The notes under the pieces: generated by a model
The model's input: only the letters and a program-made list of their open reading frames with translations
What the model was told of the DNA's origin: nothing
Database searches by the model: none
Shown: in pieces, positions 57,356 to 64,000 of the stretch
Numbering within the stretch: the stretch's first letter is position 1
Layout of the letters: the number at the start of each line of letters is the position of its first letter
From: Cyanobium sp. CH-040
GTDB taxonomy: Bacteria > Cyanobacteriota > Cyanobacteriia > PCC-6307 > Cyanobiaceae
Direction: 5' to 3'
Assembly (NCBI RefSeq): GCF_024346135.1
Contig: NZ_JAGQCJ010000005.1
Span: 124,001 to 188,000 of the forward strand
DNA: 64,000 nt
Translations under genes and position numbers: made by a program

Positions 57356-59713
57356 ATGACCGCCTCCGCCACGCCACCAGCAGCAGCGGCCGCAGCAGCT
57401 GCGGCGGAAAAGGCCTTCGAGGCACCGGCGCGGGGCGACTTCCCGCCCACGGCGCCGGCAGCGAACCCGGTGTTCTACCGCACCTATTCGCGCCGCCAGG
57501 AGGCGGGCCGCGAGAGCTGGCGGCAGGTGGCGGAGCGCAACCTGGAGGGCCTGCGCCAGCTGGGCAAGCTGAATCAGGCGGAGGTGGATCTGCTGCGACG
57601 CATGCAGCTGCAGCAGAAGTCGCTGCCGTCGGGGCGCTGGCTGTGGATCGGCGGCACGCCCTGGATCGAGCAGCGCCACAACTTCAGCGGCGCCTACAAC
57701 TGCACCTCCACCAACCTGGTGGACTGGGAGGCCTTCGGGCTGATGATGGACCTGGCGATGATGGGCTGCGGCACCGGCGCCATCATCGAGCCGCGGCTGA
57801 TCTCGAAGTTGCCGGCGGTGCGCAACTGCCTGGTGATCACCGGCGTGGCCGACATCGGCGCCACCCCGGCGGGCCAGCGCCAGCAGGCCACCACCCACAC
57901 GATCGACGGCAACCGGGTGGCGATCAAGGTGGGCGACACGCGCCGCGGCTGGGTGGACAGCTACCAGCTGCTGCTGGAGCTGAGCAGCGACGCGCGCTTC
58001 GACGCCGGCGCGCCGATCGAGATCAGCGTGGATCTCTCCGATGTGCGGCCGGTGGGCGAAACCCTGAAGGGCTTCGGCGGCATGGCCAACCCGGTGAAGC
58101 TCAAGGACCTCTACGGCCGCGTGGCCCAGATCCTCAACAAGGCCCAGGGGCGGCAGCTCACCTCGGTGGAGTGCTGCCTGCTGATCGATGAGGCGGCGGT
58201 GACGATCGTGGCGGGCAACATCCGCCGCAGCGCGGGAATGCGCCAGTTCTCGGCGGAGGATGCATCGGCCGCCGGCGCCAAGGACAACCTCTGGCAGCAG
58301 GACAGCGAGGGCAACTGGCGGATCGATCCGGAGCGCGACGCGCTGCGGATGGCGAACCACACGCGCGTGTTCCACACCCGCCCGAACTGGGAGACGGTGC
58401 TGGAGGCGGTGACCAAGCAGTTCCAGAGCGGCGAGGGCGCGATCCAGTTCGCCCCCGAGGCGATCGCCCGCTCCAATGCCGACCTGCTGCCCACCCTGGA
58501 GCTGCGCGAGGAGTTCGTGGGGATCTACTGCGACCAGGGCCGCGAGCAGGCGGCGAACTGGCTGAAGCTGCACCACCCGGGCCTGGAGGCCGACGAGCTG
58601 GAGCACCGCCTGGGCCGCTACGGGCTGAACCCCTGCGGCGAGATCCTCGGCGCCGACTTCCACTGCAACCTGGCCGAGATTCATCTGAATCAGATCCACC
58701 CGACAGACTTCCAGGCCCAGGAGGACGCCTTCCGCGCCGCCGCCATTGCCGTGGCGTGTCTGCTCAATCACGACTTCGAGGTGGAGCGCTACCGCCAGAG
58801 CCGGGCCTGGGATCCGATCGTGGGCGTGAGCTTCACGGGCCTGTTCGACTTCTTCGTGCATGCCTTCGGCACGCCGTGGCTGAAGTGGTGGGAGGCGGGC
58901 CGGCCGGATTCGGAGGAGGGCCGGGCGTTCAAGGCGCGCGAGGCCGACTACCTGCAGCGCTGGAAGCGGATCGTGCACGAGGCGGTGTGGGAATACTGCG
59001 ACCGCCACGGCATCCGCCGGCCGAACCGCTGCACCACGGTGCAGCCGGCGGGCACCAAGAGCCTGCTCACCGGCGCCAGCCCGGGCTGGCATCCGCCCAA
59101 GGCGCAGCGCTTCATCCGCCGCATCACCTTCCGCAAGAACGATCCGGTGGCGCTGGCGTGTCTGGACTACGGCTACACGATCGTGCCGAGCCAATCGGAC
59201 AAGGATGAGCAGGGGCGGCTGCTGGATGATCCGTTCGATCCGCGCTGCAGCGAGTGGCTGGTGGAGATCCCCACGGAGGTGAGCTGGGCGAACCTGCCCG
59301 GTGCCGACACGGTGGAGATCAACAACTTCTCGGCCCTGGCGCAGTTCGACTTCTACATGCAGGTGCAGCAGCACTACACGGCCCACAACACCAGCGCCAC
59401 GATCGAGTTCCGCGAGAACGAGATCGAGCCGCTGGCCCACAAGATCCACGAGGCGATCGAGGAGGGCTTCGGCTACATCTCGGCGGCGCTGCTGGCCCGC
59501 TTCGACGCCAACGCCACCTTCCCGCGGCTGCCGTTCGAGCCGATCGACAAGGCCACCTACGAACGGCTGCACCAGGAGGTGGAAGGCCGCCGCCGCACCG
59601 CTGACTTCTTCGAAGCCCTCGCCCGCTACGACCGCGGCGAACTGATGGAGGCCGGCCCCGCTGGGTGTGATTCGGACAAGTGCCTGCTGCCGTTGGCGAA
59701 GCCTGAGGGGTGA
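57356..59713 (+). CDS. nrdJ: Adenosylcobalamin-dependent ribonucleoside-triphosphate reductase (class II, NrdJ)
   Basis: Makes deoxyribonucleotides using a B12-generated thiyl radical. 785 residues from ATG 57356; Ala-rich start (16 of the first 20 or so). Active-site features: YNCTSTNLVD (C116), GLNPCGEILG (N425, C427, E429, the radical cysteine loop), CTTVQPAGTKSLLTGASPGW, and the C-terminal shuttle pair CDSDKC (C771, C776) as in the Lactobacillus enzyme. This is the monomeric triphosphate-type enzyme found in many picocyanobacteria. It marks the last core gene before the island. Confidence 0.95.
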   Translation: MTASATPPAAAAAAAAAEKAFEAPARGDFPPTAPAANPVFYRTYSRRQEAGRESWRQVAERNLEGLRQLGKLNQAEVDLLRRMQLQQKSLPSGRWLWIGGTPWIEQRHNFSGAYNCTSTNLVDWEAFGLMMDLAMMGCGTGAIIEPRLISKLPAVRNCLVITGVADIGATPAGQRQQATTHTIDGNRVAIKVGDTRRGWVDSYQLLLELSSDARFDAGAPIEISVDLSDVRPVGETLKGFGGMANPVKLKDLYGRVAQILNKAQGRQLTSVECCLLIDEAAVTIVAGNIRRSAGMRQFSAEDASAAGAKDNLWQQDSEGNWRIDPERDALRMANHTRVFHTRPNWETVLEAVTKQFQSGEGAIQFAPEAIARSNADLLPTLELREEFVGIYCDQGREQAANWLKLHHPGLEADELEHRLGRYGLNPCGEILGADFHCNLAEIHLNQIHPTDFQAQEDAFRAAAIAVACLLNHDFEVERYRQSRAWDPIVGVSFTGLFDFFVHAFGTPWLKWWEAGRPDSEEGRAFKAREADYLQRWKRIVHEAVWEYCDRHGIRRPNRCTTVQPAGTKSLLTGASPGWHPPKAQRFIRRITFRKNDPVALACLDYGYTIVPSQSDKDEQGRLLDDPFDPRCSEWLVEIPTEVSWANLPGADTVEINNFSALAQFDFYMQVQQHYTAHNTSATIEFRENEIEPLAHKIHEAIEEGFGYISAALLARFDANATFPRLPFEPIDKATYERLHQEVEGRRRTADFFEALARYDRGELMEAGPAGCDSDKCLLPLAKPEG

Positions 59714-59728
59714 AGCTCTGCATGCGGG

Positions 59729-59756
59729 GGGTGGTTCACGGGTCCGTGAACCACCC
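59729..59756. repeat. Perfect 12-bp palindrome right after nrdJ
   Basis: Arms 59729-59740 (GGGTGGTTCACG) and 59745-59756 (CGTGAACCACCC) with a 4-base loop. 15 bases after the nrdJ stop, followed by TTGT. It could end nrdJ transcription, but the T run is poor. A related smaller hairpin lies at 59860-59880. Confidence 0.7.
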
Positions 59757-59859
59757 TTGTGCGGTTGATCGTCGGTGGCATACCGCAGGTGCTCCAGGGT
59801 CTCTCAAGTTTTTGCGCGCAGGAAGCAGGGGCGATATACGGCAAACTGCGTGGTGGGGA

Positions 59860-59880
59860 GGGTGGTTTGCGGAACCATCC
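59860..59880. repeat. Second, related palindrome in the nrdJ-island spacer
   Basis: GGGTGGTT (59860-59867) pairs with AACCATCC (59873-59880) with one G-T pair and a 5-base loop. It repeats the outer arms of the 59729 palindrome. AAAAACTAGT follows, where the composition turns AT-rich. Confidence 0.5.
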
Positions 59881-59922
59881 AAAAACTAGTTGGGTAGACT
59901 CCAAGTCTTCAGTCGAAACCCT

Positions 59923-60405
59923 ATGACTCATAACTTCGAACGCCTGAAGGCACACATCCTGTCACTGTCTTCGAGCAGCGATTTCCAAATCGCAAAGACA
60001 GAATGGGATCTCGTAGGCGTTGAGATTAGCGAGGAGCTTGATCAATGCCCTTGCGGAAAGGAGATCAAAGAGCATTGTTACATCCATAACAGGCTGACCG
60101 GCAGAGAGACATATGTCGGGAATGTATGCATCAATCGATTTATGGGACTTGATACGGGAACATTGTTCGCAGGGCTTAAACGGATCAAGGCTGACGGCGA
60201 CGCCGCGCCAAACGATGCGTTAATTGAGCATGCGAATTCCCATGGATACCTCTACGACAACGAATACGAGTTTCTCAAGCAGACCTCGAGAAAACGCAGA
60301 CTATCCGATAAGCAGCTTTCTTGGAGGCAAAAGATAAACAGGCGAATCACATCTCAGACTGTCGTTAGAAAGCGGGGGGATGTCAAGCCGAAGCCTTCCT
60401 CTTAA
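59923..60405 (+). CDS. Uncharacterised protein with paired-cysteine motif, phage/island type
   Basis: 160 residues from ATG 59923 (TTG 59890 would add 11). The central part LDQCPCGKEIKEHCYIHNRL followed by TYVGNVCINRFMGL carries four cysteines plus His in a zinc-ribbon-like arrangement. I recall similar motifs in hypothetical phage and plasmid proteins but cannot name the family. The basic C-terminus (KQTSRKRRLSDKQ, NRRITSQTVVRKRGD) suggests nucleic acid contact. Base composition is clearly more AT-rich than the left part of the window, with codons such as ATA, TTA and AGA, which indicates recent acquisition. Confidence 0.65.
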   Translation: MTHNFERLKAHILSLSSSSDFQIAKTEWDLVGVEISEELDQCPCGKEIKEHCYIHNRLTGRETYVGNVCINRFMGLDTGTLFAGLKRIKADGDAAPNDALIEHANSHGYLYDNEYEFLKQTSRKRRLSDKQLSWRQKINRRITSQTVVRKRGDVKPKPSS

Positions 60406-60517
60406 TGCTACCCAACATCAAGATACAGAAGACGGGCGCGGTGGAGTCCGGCTATGCAGAGCCCCATGCCCGCTTCTGATCTTGAGCGTTAAACTGCATC
60501 ACGCCCAGTCATCAACT

Positions 60518-60970
60518 ATGCTAAAGACTCTCTACATCGACCTCGACAACGTGCTTGTCGACTTCCCATCTGCATTTCCATTGGTCGAACCAAAGCAGCT
60601 GGAAGAGTTCGCCGGGCACCTCGACGACATCCCAGGTATCTTTAGCCTCATGCAACCGGTAGCGAAGGCCGTTGAATCCTTCGAGGAACTAGCAGCAATC
60701 TACGATACATACATACTCTCAACTTCCCCTTGGGATAACCCTTCTGCCTGGTCTGACAAGCTGCTTTGGGTGAAGAAGCACCTTGGAAAGCCGGCGTATA
60801 AGCGCCTCATTCTCAGTCACCATAAGCATCTCAATATTGGTCACTTCCTTGTGGACGACCGAACCAAGAACGGTGCCGACAAGTTCACCGGAGAACATAT
60901 CCTATTCGGCTCGGAGCGCTTCCCTGACTGGCCAACCGTGGTGCACTACCTACGGGATCATGCGGCCTAA
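60518..60970 (+). CDS. HAD-family 5'-nucleotidase, NT5C-like
   Basis: 150 residues from ATG 60518. Motif I is YIDLDNVLVDF (two Asp of the DxD pair, with Asn where Gly is usual), motif II ILSTSPWDNPSAWSDK, then LLWVKKHLGKPAYKRLILSH with the motif III lysine, motif IV HFLVDDRTKNGADKF. This order matches the small deoxy-(pyrimidine) 5'-nucleotidase NT5C family often found in phages and islands. It lies in the AT-rich stretch, 112 bases after the previous gene, both reading in the same direction. Confidence 0.75.
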   Translation: MLKTLYIDLDNVLVDFPSAFPLVEPKQLEEFAGHLDDIPGIFSLMQPVAKAVESFEELAAIYDTYILSTSPWDNPSAWSDKLLWVKKHLGKPAYKRLILSHHKHLNIGHFLVDDRTKNGADKFTGEHILFGSERFPDWPTVVHYLRDHAA

Positions 60971-61100
60971 CCCGTCGTTGTGGCCGACCGCCGACAAGCG
61001 TTGCTTACCAGATCCCTCGTCCCTGCGCTCCTCAGCAGCGGCTGAGCGTACGCGTCGGGCTCACCCCCCATGCCCCGCACTCAGCAGGCAGCTCGGATGA

Positions 61101-61130
61101 ATGACAAGGCTGGCCACTTCTGAGTACAAT
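61101..61130 (+). promoter_or_regulatory. Sigma-70 type promoter of the restriction operon
   Basis: ATGACA (61101-61106, five of six with TTGACA) and TACAAT (61125-61130, five of six with TATAAT) are 18 bases apart. The ATG at 61141 lies only 10 bases after the -10 box, so the transcript would start at or within a few bases of the start codon, i.e. be leaderless or nearly so. Confidence 0.6.
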
Positions 61131-61140
61131 TCCGAGAAGA

Positions 61141-62505
61141 ATGGACTTGCTCGACCTGCTCAAGCGACCTGAGGGCAAGACGCTGGAGTTCAAGCGTGAC
61201 CTCTCCTCGCCCGATGGTGCGCTGAAAACGGTCGTCGCCTTTGCCAACACCGCTGGCGGCACTCTGCTGATCGGCGTCGACGACCGCAGCAGGGACGTGC
61301 GCGGCGTTCCCGACCCACTGGATGAGGAGGAGCGCCTCGCCAACCTCATCAGCGACCGGATCAGCCCGCGCTTTGTGCCGGAGATCGAGATCCTGCCCTG
61401 GAGACGGACGCAGGTGCTGGCACTCCAGGTGCATCCCAGCCCGAGTCGCCCCCATCACCTGATTCGCGAGGGGCCGGCAGCCGGCGTGTACGTGCGGGTG
61501 GGTTCCACCAACCGCCGTGCCGACGCCGAGCTGATCGAGGAGCTGCGCCGTTTCTCCAGGGGCGATGGCTTCGACGAGCAGCCCATGCCGGGCCTCAGCT
61601 CGGAAGACCTCGACTTCCGAGCGGCTTCCGAGTCGTTCGCACCGTTCCGCTCCCTCCGCCGCCGCGATCTGGAGATCCTGCGGCTCGTGTGCGACCACCA
61701 GGGGCGGATGGTGCCGACCGTGGGCGGCATGATCCTCTTCGGCCACGAGCGCGAGCAGCACTTCCCGGACGCCTGGATTCAGGCCGGCCGCTTCGGCGGC
61801 ACAGACAAGAGCCGCATCCTCGATCGGATCGAAATCCACTCCTTTCCCGTGCAGGCGGTGGAGGAAGCGATCGCCTTCGTGCAGAAGCATTCCTGGCACG
61901 GCGCCGAGATCGGCGCGGTTCGCCGCATCGACCGCTGGACCCTCCCTCCCGAAGCCGTGCGGGAAGCCCTGATCAATGCGGTGGTGCACACCGACTATTC
62001 ACAGCGGGGCGCGCCGATCCGGCTGGCGATCTTCGACGATCGCCTGGAGATCGAGAACCCTGGCCTGCTGCCCTTCGGGCTCACGGTGGCCGACCTTCCC
62101 CTTGGCGTGTCCAAGTTGCGCAACCGCGTGATCGGGCGCGTGTTCCAGGCGCTAGGCCTGGTCGAGCAGTGGGGTAGTGGCATCCAGCGCATCAACGGCG
62201 TCTGCCGAGACGCCGGCCTGCCCCCACCGGTTTTCGAGGAGATAGCCATGCGCTTTCGCGCCACCATTCCCACCACCCCGGTGGGACCAACGGTGGTCGA
62301 CATAACCGATCAGGCGATCCTCGCCAGCCTGAAGCAAGGCCAGGGGTTGGCCACCCGGGAAATTGCCGCCATCATCGGCCTGTCGGCCCGGGCCACGCGC
62401 ACGCGGCTGGCGCGCCTGATTGATCGCGGGCTGGTCCGCGAGATCGGCACCAGCGCCAAGGACCCGCAGCGGAAATACTTCCTGGCTGAGGGTGGTCTGC
62501 CATGA
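61141..62505 (+). CDS. AlbA_2 (Schlafen-like) DNA-binding / HATPase / winged-helix protein (COG2865 type)
   Basis: 454 residues. N-terminal AlbA_2 domain (LEFKRDLSSPDGALKTVVAF, NTAGGTLLIGVDD, about 15-125) with YVRVGSTNRRAD at its end. A HATPase-like middle follows with ALINAVVHTDYSQRGAPIRL, NPGLLPFGLT and QWGSGIQRI. A C-terminal winged helix is near 385-450 (LATREIAAIIGLSARATRTR). COG2865 members are usually called transcriptional regulators, and are common beside restriction genes. Its stop overlaps the next start (ATGA). GC is high again, unlike the two genes before. Confidence 0.83.
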   Translation: MDLLDLLKRPEGKTLEFKRDLSSPDGALKTVVAFANTAGGTLLIGVDDRSRDVRGVPDPLDEEERLANLISDRISPRFVPEIEILPWRRTQVLALQVHPSPSRPHHLIREGPAAGVYVRVGSTNRRADAELIEELRRFSRGDGFDEQPMPGLSSEDLDFRAASESFAPFRSLRRRDLEILRLVCDHQGRMVPTVGGMILFGHEREQHFPDAWIQAGRFGGTDKSRILDRIEIHSFPVQAVEEAIAFVQKHSWHGAEIGAVRRIDRWTLPPEAVREALINAVVHTDYSQRGAPIRLAIFDDRLEIENPGLLPFGLTVADLPLGVSKLRNRVIGRVFQALGLVEQWGSGIQRINGVCRDAGLPPPVFEEIAMRFRATIPTTPVGPTVVDITDQAILASLKQGQGLATREIAAIIGLSARATRTRLARLIDRGLVREIGTSAKDPQRKYFLAEGGLP

Positions 62506-64000
62506 ACCTGACGCGCGAACAGAAGGCCCGCCTGGACATCGATGCTGCCCTGGAGGCGGCGGGCTGGATCCTGCAGAACCGCGACGCCATCAATCTCGCC
62601 GCCGGGCCGGGGGTGGCGCTGCGCGAAGCCAAGATGGCCAGCGGCCACGGCTTCGCCGACTATCTCCTGTTCGTGAACGGCAAGGCGGTGGGCGCCATCG
62701 AGGCCAAGCCGGCGGGCCACACCCTCAGCGGCGTGGAGATCCAGTCGGGCAAGTACGCCGCCGGGCTGCCGGCGGGCCTCAATCCGCCGGTCACGCCGCT
62801 GCCCTTCGTATACATGAGCACGGGGGTGGAGACCCGCTTCATCAACGGCCTCGACCCCGACCCGAAGACCCGCACGATCTCCGCCAACCTGCCCCACATC
62901 CACCGGCCCGAAACCCTGGCGGAGTGGATCCAGGCCGAAACGCTCGATGTCTGGGTGAAGCGGCTGCACGCCGAGGGGGGCGGCCTGTACACCGCCGCCG
63001 AAGCCACCAAACCCGCGTCGTTGCGGGCACGCCTCACCACCCTGCCGCCCCTGGAGCCCGGCACTCTCTACGCGAACCAGATCGAGGCCGTCACGAACCT
63101 GGAGCACTCGCTCAAGGCCAACCGCCCGCGGGCGCTGATCCAGATGGCCACCGGGTCCGGCAAGACGATCGCCGCGGTCACCGCCGTCTACCGGCTGATC
63201 CGCTACGGCGGCGCCCGCCGGGTGCTGTTCCTGGTGGATCGCGGCAACCTCGCCAAGCAGGCCGAGAAGGAATTTCAGGGCTACCGGGTGCCGGAGGATC
63301 AGCGCAAGTTCACCGAGCTCTACAACGTTCAGCGCCTCAGCTCGAACACGATCCTGGAATCGAGCCGGGTGGTGATTTCCACGATCCAGCGGATGTATTC
63401 GATGCTCCAGGGCGAACCCGAGCTCGATCCCGCGCTTGAAGAGGGCTCCCTGTTCGAGAGCAGCGGTGAGACCAGCCTGGAACCCCTGCCGGTTGTGTAC
63501 AACGCGGCCCTGCCCTTGGAGTTCTTCGATGTGGTGGTGATCGATGAGGTGCACCGCTCGATCTACACCCTCTGGCGCCAGGTGGTGGAGTACTTCGACG
63601 CCTTCCTGATCGGGCTCACGGCCACGCCGTCGAAGCAGACCCTCGGCTTCTTCAACAAGAATCTTGTGATGGAGTACAACCACGAGCGCGCCGTGGCCGA
63701 TGGCGTGAATGTGGACTTCGAGATCTACAAGATCCGCACCCGCATCACCGAAGGCGGCGCCACGGTGGAGGCAGGCCCCGACACCATGCTCGGCTTCCGC
63801 AACCGCCGGACGCGAGCGCTGCGCTGGGAAGCTCCGGACGAAGACCTCAGCTACGACCCCAACGAGCTCGACCGCCGCGTGGTGGCGAAGGACCAGATCC
63901 GCACGGTCATCCGCACCTTCCGCGACCGGCTGCCCGTGGATCTGTTCCCGGGCCGCAAGGAGGTGCCGAAAACGCTGATCTTCGCCAAGGACGACAGCCA
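62502..64000 (+). CDS. hsdR: Type I restriction endonuclease subunit R-like helicase (3' end outside window)
   Basis: Starts ATG 62502 and stays open to the window end, about 499 residues seen. Nuclease-like N-terminus with the D-x(n)-E-x-K pattern FADYLLFVNGKAVGAIEAKP (about 48-67). Helicase motif I is LIQMATGSGKTIAAVTA (about 207-223), Ia-like RRVLFLVDRGNLAKQ, DEAH-like DVVVIDEVHRS, III LIGLTATPSKQTLGFF. This is the HsdR layout; stand-alone DEAD/DEAH restriction-like proteins share it. No hsdM or hsdS is visible upstream; they may follow beyond the window. Confidence 0.85.
   Translation, partial: MNLTREQKARLDIDAALEAAGWILQNRDAINLAAGPGVALREAKMASGHGFADYLLFVNGKAVGAIEAKPAGHTLSGVEIQSGKYAAGLPAGLNPPVTPLPFVYMSTGVETRFINGLDPDPKTRTISANLPHIHRPETLAEWIQAETLDVWVKRLHAEGGGLYTAAEATKPASLRARLTTLPPLEPGTLYANQIEAVTNLEHSLKANRPRALIQMATGSGKTIAAVTAVYRLIRYGGARRVLFLVDRGNLAKQAEKEFQGYRVPEDQRKFTELYNVQRLSSNTILESSRVVISTIQRMYSMLQGEPELDPALEEGSLFESSGETSLEPLPVVYNAALPLEFFDVVVIDEVHRSIYTLWRQVVEYFDAFLIGLTATPSKQTLGFFNKNLVMEYNHERAVADGVNVDFEIYKIRTRITEGGATVEAGPDTMLGFRNRRTRALRWEAPDEDLSYDPNELDRRVVAKDQIRTVIRTFRDRLPVDLFPGRKEVPKTLIFAKDDS

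Noticed and set aside
60406-60517. Search for a tRNA or attachment site in the spacer between the island genes
   Set aside because: No cloverleaf, no CCA-like end and no T-loop consensus could be found there or elsewhere in the window.
60971-61100. Direct repeat or integrase site flanking the AT-rich insert
   Set aside because: I compared both flanks by eye and found no convincing direct repeat and no integrase or transposase gene.

Overview
The window is about 64 kb of very GC-rich, gene-dense DNA from a unicellular picocyanobacterium of the Cyanobium/Synechococcus (alpha-cyanobacterial) type. Evidence seen directly: a psb30/ycf12 photosystem II gene, the aerobic chlorophyll cyclase acsF, a Ycf20 (DUF565) gene, a CPP1-like protein, a CbbY-type phosphatase with a plant-type glycerate kinase, D1-processing-family protease ctp, and many small families known mainly from cyanobacteria (DUF2996, DUF3531, DUF6464, DUF6737). 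Genus placement is inference from GC content and gene content only. No rRNA, tRNA, CRISPR array or transposase was recognised.

Layout. 1-3.9 kb: 3' end of accD, a secreted protein, an oxidoreductase, a 37-residue small gene with its own terminator, and the Calvin-cycle aldolase gene. 3.9-11.5 kb: UPF0182 membrane protein, thrC followed by a CysO-like sulfur-carrier gene, a bicupin, and an FtsH protease. 11.6-16 kb: rpmF, a tightly overlapped reverse operon cbbY-ycf20-glycerate kinase, recJ, psb30. 16-21.6 kb: YkgJ-like protein, two half-size GDT1/UPF0016 transporters, an RNase II-like protein lacking the catalytic aspartates, ubiX and DUF2996. 21.6-27 kb: acsF, tldD, tldE, fmt. 27-32.6 kb: a DEAD-box helicase with a problematic start, DUF6464, TerC and uncharacterised proteins. 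32.7-41.8 kb: mfd, ctp, ispG, a family-4 uracil-DNA glycosylase, an aspartate aminotransferase. 41.9-45.2 kb: a phosphonate-type ABC importer (binding protein, ATPase, fused double permease). 45.2-59.7 kb: mnmH, an SGNH hydrolase, a group 3 sigma factor, a DUF92 (VTE6-like) kinase, rsmE, an ABC ATPase with hslO, CPP1-like, prfC, corA, and B12-dependent ribonucleotide reductase nrdJ.

From 59.7 kb the character changes. A spacer with two related palindromes leads into a clearly more AT-rich stretch carrying a cysteine-motif protein and an NT5C-like HAD nucleotidase (59.9-61.0 kb). It is followed by a new promoter and a two-gene operon: an AlbA_2/HATPase/HTH protein overlapped by a type I restriction HsdR-like helicase that runs off the end of the window. 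I read this as the left edge of an accessory, probably defence-related, island.

The core part is compact. Co-oriented neighbours often overlap by 1 or 4 bases, and at least six convergent pairs overlap in their coding tails by about 28-58 bases. Most genes are housekeeping. The points I consider most worth a second look are the RNB-family protein without metal ligands, the CysO-like carrier next to thrC, the cbbY-ycf20-glycerate kinase operon, the 37-residue gene under a GTA-N8-TAC palindrome, the helicase start, and the island at the right end.
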